DNA of 64,000 nt from Enterovibrio norvegicus FF-33 (GTDB lineage: Bacteria > Pseudomonadota > Gammaproteobacteria > Enterobacterales > Vibrionaceae): assembly GCF_000286835.2 (NCBI RefSeq), contig NZ_AJYD02000038.1, forward strand, positions 1,804,453 through 1,868,452. Direction: 5' to 3'. A model generated the notes under the pieces. The model was not told where the DNA came from, did no database searches, and saw nothing but the letters and a program-made list of their open reading frames with translations. Position 1 is the first letter of the stretch; every line of letters begins with the position of its first letter. Below are positions 36,662 through 45,684 of this stretch, one piece after another. The position numbers and the translations under genes are program-made.

Positions 36662-37294
36662 TCAGGACGCGGTCACCCATAAAATCAGGGCATCTTGTTC
36701 ACTGGACGAGGTAAGCATGTGACCCATCGCGGCGTCGTAATACACGCTGTCACCCTCATTCAGTTCAATCGCTTCATAAAACTCAGAAAAGAAAGCAATA
36801 CTGCCTTCTAGTACTAATAGGAATTCTTCGCCATCGTGACGGATCCACTCGTCGTACTCTTCAAATGTGCGAGCACGAACCCGTGATTTGAACGGAAACA
36901 TTTTTTTGTTGGTGAGTTGCGACGCCAACAATTCATGTTCATAGGTTCCCGTTGGGCGCATCTTGCCTTCACCCATGCGCGTGACATCACGACGACCCAT
37001 CGCTTTGCGCTGTTTCGGTGGCGCAAACAATTGGGGAATATCAATGTTCAACCCCGCCGCCAGTTTCTGCATGGCTTGGAATGTAGGCGAGATTTGTTCA
37101 TTTTCAATCTTGGATAAGGTTGAGCGCGCCAAGCCGGTTAACTTGCTCGCTTCTTCTAACGTTAGCCCACTACTCGTGCGAATTTCTTTGAGGCGCTCGC
37201 CTAACTTTAGCGGTGCAATATGTGCATCAGCTTGTCCACTCGCCCTTTCAATGGTTACTGACGGATACACATCCTGTGCATCTGAGTCTGTCAT
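36662..37294 (-). CDS. XRE-family regulator with cupin domain
   Basis: 210 residues. The HTH is at LGERLKEIRTSSGLTLEEASKLTGLARSTLSKIE (in parts, about 27-60) and the C-terminal cupin sensor spans about 125-208. Such proteins bind amino-acid or amine ligands in the cupin. It lies between gcvT and sdaA and has a perfect palindrome upstream, of which a near-copy precedes sdaA. It is therefore the probable local regulator of glycine cleavage and serine deamination. GAGGGACGAAAA precedes the ATG. Confidence 0.9.
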   Translation of the reverse strand: MTDSDAQDVYPSVTIERASGQADAHIAPLKLGERLKEIRTSSGLTLEEASKLTGLARSTLSKIENEQISPTFQAMQKLAAGLNIDIPQLFAPPKQRKAMGRRDVTRMGEGKMRPTGTYEHELLASQLTNKKMFPFKSRVRARTFEEYDEWIRHDGEEFLLVLEGSIAFFSEFYEAIELNEGDSVYYDAAMGHMLTSSSEQDALILWVTAS

Positions 37295-37412
37295 TTTTCG
37301 TCCCTCACCTTTGGCAATTCATCAAGCACGTTGTTGGCGTCTTTGTCGTGAGCCGCCATTTTTACACGAGAATAGATTTACTCAACACGGCCAAGTTAAC
37401 ATTTTTAACAAA

Positions 37413-37432
37413 AAGTTTCCTATAGGAAACTT
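37413..37432. promoter_or_regulatory. Perfect 20-bp palindrome, operator of XRE-cupin regulator
   Basis: AAGTTTCCTATAGGAAACTT is its own reverse complement. It lies about 120 bp upstream of the XRE start codon. A near-identical element is present 285 bp to the right, near sdaA. Confidence 0.85.
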
Positions 37433-37697
37433 ACTCTCTCACCATTGTGTGCTTAACACTGATGTTCAGCACAGAATTTCAGACTAAGTCCAATGAGGTG
37501 ACAGTTCAAGAAATAACCACCCAATCAGCAATAATTTCAAGCCACTGTTTTATATGATTATTATTTATTTTCAAGTAAATGCTAATTGCAATCTTTTCAG
37601 CAAAATAGTAAAAAGGCAAACGTTTGCGCAAGCTTGGTATTCTTGATGCCTCTATCAAGGAACTTAAATGCAAAACTGCCTACGGGATCACAATGAG

Positions 37698-37715
37698 AGT
37701 TTCCTATAGGAAATT
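37698..37715. promoter_or_regulatory. Second copy of the XRE operator, upstream of sdaA
   Basis: AGTTTCCTATAGGAAATT shares all but one base with the palindrome at 37413-37432. It lies about 210 bp upstream of sdaA, so the same regulator may control both divergent transcripts. The rest of 37295-37926 holds no supported gene. Confidence 0.8.
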
Positions 37716-37886
37716 TTGTTTTGCACGACGCAAATACGGGTTGTATGTTACGCAAATGTTGAAGTCGAAATAACGATAATAAACCACTCTTGCTATACCC
37801 AAAGTAGACATGTGCAAAGCACAGGCTGAAATGGGCAACAATGAGAACTGGACGACAACACATGACACGGACTAACCATTACCTCG

Positions 37887-37921
37887 GTATCCGTGATGCT
37901 TAACCTACAAAGCAAGGATAC
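37887..37921 (+). promoter_or_regulatory. Hairpin hiding the sdaA ribosome-binding site
   Basis: GTATCC pairs with GGATAC, and inside it TGCTT pairs with AAGCA. The right arm contains the AAGGATAC ribosome-binding site, so the folded RNA would block initiation at the sdaA ATG at 37927. Confidence 0.55.
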
Positions 37922-37926
37922 GTGCG

Positions 37927-39327
37927 ATGAGTCATAGCATGTTTGACCTGTTTAAAATTGGCGTTGGCCCTTCAAGCTCCCACACTGTGGGTCCGATGTT
38001 GGCAAGCGCTCGATTCGCTTCTGCGTTACGTGAAAATGAACGGCTCCACAATGTGGAGAATGTGCGTGTCGAACTTTATGGTTCGTTGGCGCTCACCGGA
38101 AAAGGCCACGCAACCGATGTTGCTTGTGTGATGGGATTAATGGGGGAATGGCCAGATAGCATCAACTCAGACGATATCCCTACACTGGCCGCCATGGTCA
38201 AAGGCAGTAAAGAACTGCCTTTAGATGGTCATCGTTTTATTCCGTTTGATTGGGATACCGATCTGGTCTTCCATTTTGACCAAGTGCTCCCCGAACACCC
38301 TAACGGTATGACGTTGACAGCCTTCGGTGAGAATGCTGAAGCCCTGCTCTCTCGGACCTATTTTTCGGTTGGGGGAGGCTTTGTTGTAGAAAAAGGTGAA
38401 ACGGATGCGCTGGCCTCTGATTTCAAGCCGCCTTTTCCATTTACCAGTGCCGTTGAACTGTTGGCACATTGTGAGAAAGAAAAAAAATCGATTGCGCAAA
38501 TCATGTTTGTGAACGAACTCGCTCGAGCAAAACATGAGGATAAACACGCAACCATCGACACAATAAACCAAAACATTGAAGCCATTTGGCAAGTGATGTT
38601 GTCTTGTATTGAGCGCGGCATTGAACAAGACGGCGTGTTACCTGGCGGATTACAGCTCAAACGACGTGCTAAGAATCTACACGATCGTATTGTAAAGAAA
38701 GATACCGATGGCTTGCCCGTGGACACCAACGATTGGGTCAATATGTACGCCATGGCAGTTAACGAAGAAAACGCCGCGGGCGGTCGTGTTGTCACAGCAC
38801 CAACCAATGGCGCTGCAGGTGTCATCCCAGCAGTATTGGCGTACTACAACAAGTTTGTTGCGCCAAACAATGTTGAAGGCATCCGAACGTTTTTGGCGAC
38901 AGCCGCTGCGATTGGTTCGCTTTACAAAACCAATGCGTCTATTTCAGCTGCCGAAGTCGGTTGCCAAGGTGAAATTGGCGTGGCGTGCTCAATGGCAGCT
39001 GCTGGATTAGCCGCGGCGATGGGGGCGACACCAGAACAAATTGAAAACGCGGCGGAAATCGGCATGGAGCACAATCTTGGCCTGACGTGTGACCCTATCA
39101 ATGGTTTGGTGCAAGTACCCTGTATTGAACGAAACACTATGGGCGCAGTGAAAGCGATTAACGCGACTCGCTTAGCGCTCAATGGTGACGGCAGTCACCA
39201 TGTTTCGCTTGATAGCGTGATTAAAACCATGCACGAGACGGGTCTCGACATGATGAGTAAGTACAAAGAAACGTCCCAAGGCGGGTTGGCAACGAACGCC
39301 ATTGCCATCAATGTGGTCGCTTGCTAA
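37927..39327 (+). CDS. sdaA: L-serine ammonia-lyase (L-serine deaminase), single-chain
   Basis: 466 residues. It converts L-serine to pyruvate and ammonia using a [4Fe-4S] cluster. The N-terminal beta domain has FKIGVGPSSSHTVGPM; the catalytic alpha domain has VVTAPTNGAAGVIPAVL, ISAAEVGCQGEIGVACSMAAAG and LTCDPINGLVQVPCIERN, which supply the cluster cysteines. The sequence is full length. It sits upstream of gcvH and gcvP, with 140 bp between it and gcvH. This links glycine cleavage to serine use. The ribosome-binding site is in a hairpin. Confidence 0.95.
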   Translation: MSHSMFDLFKIGVGPSSSHTVGPMLASARFASALRENERLHNVENVRVELYGSLALTGKGHATDVACVMGLMGEWPDSINSDDIPTLAAMVKGSKELPLDGHRFIPFDWDTDLVFHFDQVLPEHPNGMTLTAFGENAEALLSRTYFSVGGGFVVEKGETDALASDFKPPFPFTSAVELLAHCEKEKKSIAQIMFVNELARAKHEDKHATIDTINQNIEAIWQVMLSCIERGIEQDGVLPGGLQLKRRAKNLHDRIVKKDTDGLPVDTNDWVNMYAMAVNEENAAGGRVVTAPTNGAAGVIPAVLAYYNKFVAPNNVEGIRTFLATAAAIGSLYKTNASISAAEVGCQGEIGVACSMAAAGLAAAMGATPEQIENAAEIGMEHNLGLTCDPINGLVQVPCIERNTMGAVKAINATRLALNGDGSHHVSLDSVIKTMHETGLDMMSKYKETSQGGLATNAIAINVVAC

Positions 39328-39371
39328 CCGATGTTGATGTGAAAAAACCTGACCAGCACGAAGAATTTATC

Positions 39372-39433
39372 GGTGTTCAGAGGGAAATGCTGAACACCAA
39401 GGAAGCCCAAATTTTCCGCTGTATGTATAGCGG
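39372..39433 (+). promoter_or_regulatory. Two hairpins between sdaA and gcvH
   Basis: GGTGTTCAG with CTGAACACC (39372-39398) forms a perfect 9-bp stem; CCGCT with AGCGG (39416-39433) forms a second. Neither has a T run, so an RNA-processing, attenuation or stability role is more likely than termination. Confidence 0.5.
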
Positions 39434-39468
39434 ACAACAATTAACTCGTTTCATACGGAGATGTAAAA

Positions 39469-39846
39469 ATGGATGCAACCCTGAAGTTTTCTAAGAGCCA
39501 TGAGTGGGTAAAAGACAACGGCGACGGCACTGTCACTGTTGGAATTTCTGATCACGCACAACAACTTCTTGGCGATGTCGTTTTTGTCGATCTGCCGGAA
39601 GTTGGTAGTGATGTAGAAGTCGGCGAAGGCTTTTCTCTCGTAGAATCAGTAAAAGCAGCATCGGATATTTACGGCCCAGTAAATGGCGAAGTGCTTGAAG
39701 TTAACGAAAATCTGGATGACAGCCCAGAGTTGGTTAACGAAGAACCTTTCGAGGGCGGTTGGATTGCAAAAATCAAGCTCGCAGATGACAGCAACCTTGA
39801 TCATCTGATGAGCGCTGAAGCATACCTAGAAACTATCGAAGACTAA
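39469..39846 (+). CDS. gcvH: Glycine cleavage system H protein
   Basis: 125 residues, normal length. The lipoyl domain carries the modified Lys62 in [19 protein letters not shown], preceded by the family segment HEWVK. The lipoyl arm carries the aminomethyl group between P, T and L proteins. GGAGATGTAAAA precedes the ATG. It is followed by gcvP after 15 bp, so the two are co-transcribed. Confidence 0.97.
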   Translation: MDATLKFSKSHEWVKDNGDGTVTVGISDHAQQLLGDVVFVDLPEVGSDVEVGEGFSLVESVKAASDIYGPVNGEVLEVNENLDDSPELVNEEPFEGGWIAKIKLADDSNLDHLMSAEAYLETIED

Positions 39847-39861
39847 TTCAGGACGCAGGTC

Positions 39862-42726
39862 ATGACAGAATCACGCCTACTCGATCAACTGCAATCTCAC
39901 AATGAGTTTGCCACTCGCCACAATGGTCCACGCGAATCCGATCAGCACGAGATGCTGAAAACGGTAAACGCCACCAGCCTCGAACACTTGATTGAAGAAA
40001 CAGTGCCTGCTGCCATCCGTTTGGCTCAGCCGCTGGATCTTGACGACGCTCTGAGCGAAGTCGCTATGCTGCAAAAGCTAAAAGCGATTGCTAGCAAGAA
40101 CATCATTAAGCGAAGCTTTATTGGTCAAGGTTACTATGGCACTCACACGCCAAACCCAATTCTGCGCAACGTGCTTGAAAACCCTGGTTGGTACACAGCT
40201 TATACCCCTTATCAACCTGAAATCTCCCAAGGTCGTCTTGAATCTCTGCTGAACTTCCAGCAAATGGTGATGGATTTGACCGGCATGGATCTCGCAAACG
40301 CATCACTGCTGGATGAAGCGACAGCTGCCGCAGAAGCCATGACCCTGTGTAAGCGTGGCGGTAAGAGCAAAAGTAATACCTTCTTCGTGGCTGACGACGT
40401 TCACCCACAAACACTGGACGTGATTAAGACTCGCGCACAATTTATGGGTTTCGACGTCGTTGTTGGTGCAGAAGACACGCTGGCGACCCATGATGTCTTC
40501 GGTGCGCTTCTTCAATACCCTGGCACAACGGGCCAAGTGCGCGATTTGACTGCGCTTATTGCATCGGCTCAAGCGAACAAAACATTGGTTGCTGTGGCGA
40601 CTGACCTTCTGTCGTTAACCTTGTTAAAAGCGCCGGGTGAAATGGGCGCTGACGTTGTCATTGGTTCAGCACAACGATTCGGCGTACCCATGGGCTTTGG
40701 TGGTCCTCACGCGGCCTTTATGGCCACGCGTGACAAGCTGAAACGCACCATGCCGGGCCGTGTTATTGGCGTATCTGTTGATACCAAAGGCCACCAAGCA
40801 TTGCGCATGGCGATGCAAACTCGCGAGCAACATATTCGCCGTGAGAAAGCCACGTCTAACATCTGTACGGCGCAAGCACTTTTGGCGAACATGGCAGCTT
40901 TTTACGCGGTTTATCATGGTCCACAAGGCCTGAAGAAGATCGCACGTCGTGTACATCATTTGACGGCTTTGGCAGCCGCAGCATTTAACCACGCAGGCGT
41001 TGCGCTAGCGCACCATGATTTCTTCGACACCATCGCGTTGAATACTGGCTCGGACACTGACGCTTTGTTCCAAAAAGCACAAGACGCTGGTTTCAACCTG
41101 CGCAAGCTAGAGGGTCAACTGAGTATCAGTTTCGATGAGACAACCACACTGGAAGAAGTGAATGCACTGGTTGCAGCACTGACTGACGAATCAGACGTTG
41201 CGCCTTTCGCTTCTTCTGTGGAAGCAGACGAATTCGCCGCTATTCCAGAAACGTGCCGTCGCACTAGCGATTACCTGACTCACCCTGTGTTTAATAAACA
41301 CCAGAGTGAAACCCAGCTAATGCGCTACATGAAGAAGCTGGAAAACAAAGATTTTTCTTTGACTCACGGCATGATCCCACTAGGCAGCTGCACCATGAAG
41401 CTAAACGCAGCCGCAGAAATGATCCCTGTTACTTGGCCTGAATTCGGCGCATTGCACCCGTTTGTTCCTGCTAATCAAGCGTTAGGTTATGGCGAACTGG
41501 CAACGTCGTTGAACAAGATGCTTTGTGAAATCACAGGCTATGATGCCATGTCGCTTCAACCAAATTCTGGCGCGCAAGGCGAATACGCGGGTTTAATCGC
41601 CATTCAGCGTTATCACGAAAGCCGTGGCGACACGCACCGCAATGTTTGCCTGATCCCAAGCTCTGCACATGGTACGAACCCAGCATCAGCGTCGATGGTT
41701 TCCATGAAAGTGGTCGTTGTCGGCTGTGATGACAATGGCAACATCGATGTGGCGGATCTGAAAGCGAAGATCGGAAAACACCGCAACGAATTGTCATGCA
41801 TCATGATCACTTACCCATCTACACATGGTGTATATGAAGAAGCGGTTCAAGAAGTGTGTGAATTGGTTCATGAAGCAGGCGGTCAAGTTTACCTTGATGG
41901 CGCTAACATGAACGCACAGGTAGGTTTGACCACGCCAGGCTTTATTGGCTCTGACGTGTCTCACCTTAACCTGCACAAAACCTTCTGTATTCCACACGGT
42001 GGTGGCGGCCCAGGTATGGGTCCAATCGGTGTGAAATCTCACCTTGCACCCTTCTTGCCAGGCCACGTAGAAGACGGTTCAAACTTCGCGGTTTCTGCTG
42101 CGCAGTTGGGCAGTGCGTCTATCTTGCCAATATCTTGGGCATACATCGCCATGATGGGTGAGCAAGGCCTAACAGAAGCCACCAAGATCGCTATCTTGAG
42201 CGCGAACTATGTGATGGAGCGTTTGCGCCCTTACTACCCTGTCCTGTACCGCGGTACACATGGTCGTATTGCGCATGAATGCATCATTGATATTCGCCCA
42301 CTTAAAGACGCGTCAGGCATCAGTGAAGAAGACATCGCGAAACGCCTGATGGACTTTGGTTTCCATGCACCAACCATGTCGTTCCCTGTTGCGGGCACAC
42401 TGATGATTGAGCCAACGGAAAGTGAAGACAAAGCAGAGCTAGATCGTTTCTGTGATGCAATGATCGCTATTCGTGAAGAAATCGCAAAAGTACAAGATAG
42501 TGAATGGCCGCTGGAAAATAACCCATTGGTCAATGCACCGCATACGCAAGCTGATCTGATGTCGGCAGAATGGGAGCGTCCATACAGCCGCGAGCAAGCC
42601 TGTTTTCCTAGCGTACAAGCGAAGGCAGCCAAATACTGGCCAACGGTAAATCGTGTCGATAACGTCTACGGTGATCGTAACCTGATTTGTTCTTGCCCTA
42701 GCATTGAAAGCTACGTGGAAGAGTAA
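39862..42726 (+). CDS. gcvP: Glycine dehydrogenase (decarboxylating), P protein
   Basis: 954 residues, the long single-chain gammaproteobacterial form. It decarboxylates glycine and transfers the aminomethyl group to the lipoyl arm of GcvH. The N-terminal and C-terminal halves both have PLP-enzyme folds; the PLP lysine is in [22 protein letters not shown], and [15 protein letters not shown]-like segments ([10 protein letters not shown]) and [12 protein letters not shown] are present. It is complete, follows gcvH directly and has a strong terminator. The L protein is not in the window. Confidence 0.97.
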   Translation: MTESRLLDQLQSHNEFATRHNGPRESDQHEMLKTVNATSLEHLIEETVPAAIRLAQPLDLDDALSEVAMLQKLKAIASKNIIKRSFIGQGYYGTHTPNPILRNVLENPGWYTAYTPYQPEISQGRLESLLNFQQMVMDLTGMDLANASLLDEATAAAEAMTLCKRGGKSKSNTFFVADDVHPQTLDVIKTRAQFMGFDVVVGAEDTLATHDVFGALLQYPGTTGQVRDLTALIASAQANKTLVAVATDLLSLTLLKAPGEMGADVVIGSAQRFGVPMGFGGPHAAFMATRDKLKRTMPGRVIGVSVDTKGHQALRMAMQTREQHIRREKATSNICTAQALLANMAAFYAVYHGPQGLKKIARRVHHLTALAAAAFNHAGVALAHHDFFDTIALNTGSDTDALFQKAQDAGFNLRKLEGQLSISFDETTTLEEVNALVAALTDESDVAPFASSVEADEFAAIPETCRRTSDYLTHPVFNKHQSETQLMRYMKKLENKDFSLTHGMIPLGSCTMKLNAAAEMIPVTWPEFGALHPFVPANQALGYGELATSLNKMLCEITGYDAMSLQPNSGAQGEYAGLIAIQRYHESRGDTHRNVCLIPSSAHGTNPASASMVSMKVVVVGCDDNGNIDVADLKAKIGKHRNELSCIMITYPSTHGVYEEAVQEVCELVHEAGGQVYLDGANMNAQVGLTTPGFIGSDVSHLNLHKTFCIPHGGGGPGMGPIGVKSHLAPFLPGHVEDGSNFAVSAAQLGSASILPISWAYIAMMGEQGLTEATKIAILSANYVMERLRPYYPVLYRGTHGRIAHECIIDIRPLKDASGISEEDIAKRLMDFGFHAPTMSFPVAGTLMIEPTESEDKAELDRFCDAMIAIREEIAKVQDSEWPLENNPLVNAPHTQADLMSAEWERPYSREQACFPSVQAKAAKYWPTVNRVDNVYGDRNLICSCPSIESYVEE

Positions 42727-42760
42727 TCCACTTGTTTCATTAAGCGCTGCAGAACGATAT

Positions 42761-42797
42761 AAAAAGGGCCATCGAATCCGATGGCCCTTTTCTTTTT
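42761..42797 (+). terminator. Terminator of the sdaA-gcvH-gcvP transcript
   Basis: AAAAAGGGCCATCG and CGATGGCCCTTTT pair around AATC, with TCTTTTTG after it. Confidence 0.93.
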
Positions 42798-43004
42798 GAT
42801 CAAAATCTATCTTTGTCTAGATAAAACAACGATCAATAAGATAAACAAAATCAATAAGATAATGGGTAAAATGACGATCTTGTTCAATATCTGAAAGGTA
42901 AATACTGGAGGCTAAAAATACACGTGATGGCAGCAAGAGGGATGATACCCATTATGGCTGGTATGGCAAAAAATCAGCCATACACAATTCAATACTAAAT
43001 ACAC

Positions 43005-43646
43005 TCAATGTGCAAAAACGGCGTTAATCTCGGCAATCTCTTCATTGCTGAGATATTGCAGGTTTTCATTTGGAGTTTGTAATCTTAGTGCTGCCGTTTC
43101 TTCCAGCTCTTCAAAGTTATACATAGCATCTTTAAGGTTTTCACCCATGACAACTAAACCCGCATTTGTTGTCAACAAAGCATGATGCTGTCTGGCTTTT
43201 TCTGCCAGCATACAAAACTCATTACTGACTCCATTGTTATCAGTGACCGAGACTCGGGGTAATATCGGCGTTCGCATCGCAACAAACGGCGCAAACGCAG
43301 GCAAGACGTTCTCCGGATTAAGGCTCTCGTTGTCTGCCAGTTTTGAAATGTGTTTGGAACGCATAGAAACAATCGCGCGATACTTGGGATTCGCACGATA
43401 GATAGCCAAGTGGTACTCAACATCCCATTGCGGTTTCTCTCCGGATATTAGTCGACCTTCTAGAGACATTAATGAAAGCAACTGTGGTCGCAGCTTTCCA
43501 TGACCCAAACCGTTTGGCGTCATCAAGACTGTGTCATCACTCATCAACACAGAGAGATTGCCTCGCCCCTCTACACCTTGTCTGTGTAAAAAGAGTTCGC
43601 GGCTGTAATCAACGAGCTGCTTCCGTAGATTACCCTGCTCTAACAT
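43005..43646 (-). CDS. Class II aldolase/adducin-family protein lacking metal ligands
   Basis: 213 residues with the family fold: GRGNLSVLMSDDTVLMTPNGL, then WDVEYHLAIYRANPKYRAIV. In active members the next residues are HTH and later NHG, giving three zinc-binding His. Here they are Ser94, Arg96 and Ala162, and the catalytic Glu is replaced by Asp75. The normal aldolase or epimerase chemistry is therefore unlikely. It may be a regulator, a structural homologue or a different enzyme. GGAGATGAGAC precedes the ATG. The GntR gene upstream on the same strand may be co-transcribed. Confidence 0.82.
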   Translation of the reverse strand: MLEQGNLRKQLVDYSRELFLHRQGVEGRGNLSVLMSDDTVLMTPNGLGHGKLRPQLLSLMSLEGRLISGEKPQWDVEYHLAIYRANPKYRAIVSMRSKHISKLADNESLNPENVLPAFAPFVAMRTPILPRVSVTDNNGVSNEFCMLAEKARQHHALLTTNAGLVVMGENLKDAMYNFEELEETAALRLQTPNENLQYLSNEEIAEINAVFAH

Positions 43647-43695
43647 GTCTCATCTCCAACCAAGTAATTGTCACTGCCAAAAATATCGTGTACGT

Positions 43696-44370
43696 CTATT
43701 GCGTCGGTCTTGCTTCAATCAAGCCTGTAATACCTTTCAGTAAGGCAATCAAATCTTCCGAGGAACGCTGTAAGTACGCTTCATGAGTATGTTTCGCCGT
43801 TTCTTTATCACCACGTTCAATTGCGCTGACTAAATGTGAGTACGCATCAACTGAATCCCAAGGCGTTGCGCCTAATTTGGAAACCATTGCCCGTACACGG
43901 CGAGATTTATCCATCATGCGCTGCATGAGCAATAAAAAGGTTTTATTGCCTGTTAACCGGATCAGCGACATACGAAAACCCGCTTCATGCCTCACCCACT
44001 TAGTGTGGCTTTGCTGGTCACGTGCGTCATGAAGTCCTTGCAGATGAAATCTTAAGGTATCCCAACGTTTTTCATCCAGCGTTTGGAGGTCAAGATGACT
44101 AATGGCAAATAGCTCCAACGCGGCAACCACCTCAAGCACCTCATTAAGCTCATCCAAGGAGATAGGCTTGATATAGATGCCACGTCTTGGCACTGGCTCA
44201 ACCAACCCTTCTTGCGCCAACCGAATACATGCTTCCCTCAGTGGCGTACGTGAAACGTCGATACGACGTGCCAGCGCCTCTTCGAGGTAGTAACTCCCGA
44301 CTTCAAGTTCATTGGACAAAACCATTTGCCTGACAGCCTGATATGCCGTTTCTGTCAGCGTTCTTCTCAT
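43696..44370 (-). CDS. GntR-family regulator, FadR (FCD) subfamily
   Basis: 224 residues from the ATG at 44370, which has AAGGATGGTG before it. The N-terminal winged HTH (LEEALARRIDVSRTPLREACIRLAQEGLVE, in parts, about 30-65) is followed by an all-helical FCD ligand domain (about 75-215) with RHEAGFRMSLIRLTGN and SHLVSAIERGD, which carry the likely metal-binding His residues. Members respond to sugar acids or organic acids. Two TGTATACA elements lie upstream and fit its operator type. Confidence 0.9.
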   Translation of the reverse strand: MRRTLTETAYQAVRQMVLSNELEVGSYYLEEALARRIDVSRTPLREACIRLAQEGLVEPVPRRGIYIKPISLDELNEVLEVVAALELFAISHLDLQTLDEKRWDTLRFHLQGLHDARDQQSHTKWVRHEAGFRMSLIRLTGNKTFLLLMQRMMDKSRRVRAMVSKLGATPWDSVDAYSHLVSAIERGDKETAKHTHEAYLQRSSEDLIALLKGITGLIEARPTQ

Positions 44371-44464
44371 CACCATCCTTAACATTCATGCGCTTCGCTG
44401 TGGAAGATGCCTCCCCCGAAAGACTCGCATTGCGTCATGACCATTTATACGTATTTCGTACTTT

Positions 44465-44474
44465 ATGTATACAT
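44465..44474. promoter_or_regulatory. ATGTATACAT palindrome near GntR start
   Basis: A perfect 10-bp palindrome about 95 bp upstream of the GntR start. It shares its core with the longer palindrome at 44625-44642. Confidence 0.55.
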
Positions 44475-44624
44475 TGATAGTTTTGTCAAAAAGTGAATAT
44501 TTCGCAAGTTGAAGACACTTATTAACTTATATACATCAATAAATGAGAGTCTTATCACTTAAATCATCAATCTCAAGTCATAGAAATCATAGGTCATCTT
44601 TTAGATGATTAGAATTCTCATATT

Positions 44625-44642
44625 TTTAATGTATACATTAAA
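44625..44642. promoter_or_regulatory. Perfect 18-bp palindrome, likely GntR operator
   Basis: TTTAATGTATACATTAAA is its own reverse complement and has the T-GTATAC-A core expected for FCD-type GntR operators. The 575-bp region 44371-44945 contains no other supported gene. Confidence 0.65.
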
Positions 44643-44945
44643 TTGTCTTTTGGAGCCGCTAGAAATACGTTACATGGATAGAATGAGGAATGGATAGACG
44701 AATAGAGGGAGAGTCTAAGCAAGGGCGGCACTGAAGGGAGAGAACAATTAGCCTCTGATTGAATCCGATACGGTTAAAATACCTCCATATTTTCACTGTT
44801 CTATTGATACAGATCTCAAAAATAGGCCTTTAGACTACCGATTCATTCGGCAAACCGTAGTCTGAATACTCCTTTGCAGCACAAAACATCAGGATGATGA
44901 AATGTTGCAGTAGAGTATCTCTAGTAAGAAACCAAGGAGGGCGAG

Positions 44946-45170
44946 ATGGCAGAACAAAACGATACGCTTTATTGTGAGGACTGTGGGCAGGTAACGCTCC
45001 ATATGCACATCCAACTCGAGCCACGAAAAATTTCCCCAGACAGCACCTTCTTTCAACGTGCCACGATTGTTCTTTCGAACTCAATGGATTTAATGCTCGG
45101 CAGCGCCTACGAACAATGCACATGCTGTGGTTCAACATTTGGGTACACAGACAGTATTGGCGGCATCTAA
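44946..45170 (+). CDS. Small hypothetical protein with zinc-ribbon-like Cys pairs
   Basis: 74 residues. CEDCG near the start and CTCCG near the end could form a zinc ribbon, separated by a mixed 45-residue middle. Strong GGAGGGCGAG precedes the ATG. The stop and the next start overlap as TAATG, so it is translationally coupled to the membrane protein gene. The function is unknown. Confidence 0.72.
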   Translation: MAEQNDTLYCEDCGQVTLHMHIQLEPRKISPDSTFFQRATIVLSNSMDLMLGSAYEQCTCCGSTFGYTDSIGGI

Positions 45171-45520
45171 TGGAGTTAAGCGCGCTTAGTGACCTGCTCA
45201 ATAACAACGGCTTTAACGCGACAATGAAAAATGGGAATGTCCGCGTGCATTCAGGTTGGGCGGTGTTGCCGATTACCATTAAGCACGACATCGCCAAAGA
45301 CATGCTTGTCGTGGCATACAATCAAACCGGTCAATTGCTTGTCGCTATCCTCTTTGTTATTCAGTGCTTCATATTCCTAGGCGCTGGCGCATTTTTCTCA
45401 GCTGGGCTTGCTGGGTCTGTTGTGTTTTTGTGTGCGATGAATGTTGTTTTGACTGACTCTTCGGCCAAAGAAATACGCCAACACTTACGGCAAATGGCCC
45501 TTCCTCAGCAAGACATTTAA
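45170..45520 (+). CDS. Small hypothetical membrane protein
   Basis: 116 residues from the ATG at 45170, which overlaps the preceding stop codon by one base. Residues 50-95 are strongly hydrophobic and contain two closely spaced membrane segments (LLVAILFVIQCFIFLGAGAF and AGLAGSVVFLCAMNVVL). The N-terminal 48 residues are soluble and the C-terminus is charged. I do not recognise the family. It forms a two-gene unit with the zinc-ribbon-like gene. Confidence 0.68.
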   Translation: MELSALSDLLNNNGFNATMKNGNVRVHSGWAVLPITIKHDIAKDMLVVAYNQTGQLLVAILFVIQCFIFLGAGAFFSAGLAGSVVFLCAMNVVLTDSSAKEIRQHLRQMALPQQDI

Positions 45521-45684
45521 TCCTTTCTCTCATCCTACTAAGAGCCAAGTTCCTTTTGGACGAGGCCTTACATCAAAACGTCTTGACGCTGCTGGGCGTA
45601 AATCGAGCAATTTTGTTCAAGTTTTGATGCCCTTCGATGCTTATACTTTGCCAAGATGTTAAATCGGCACACAGGGGAATCGAC

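Noticed and set aside
37597-37863. 88-codon minus-strand frame in the XRE/sdaA intergenic region
   Set aside because: It covers the second operator, has no ribosome-binding site and no recognisable protein pattern.
44830-45321. Long minus-strand frame over the zinc-ribbon/membrane pair
   Set aside because: The plus-strand genes have a strong ribosome-binding site and TAATG coupling; the minus frame is Arg/Cys-rich and lacks a start signal.
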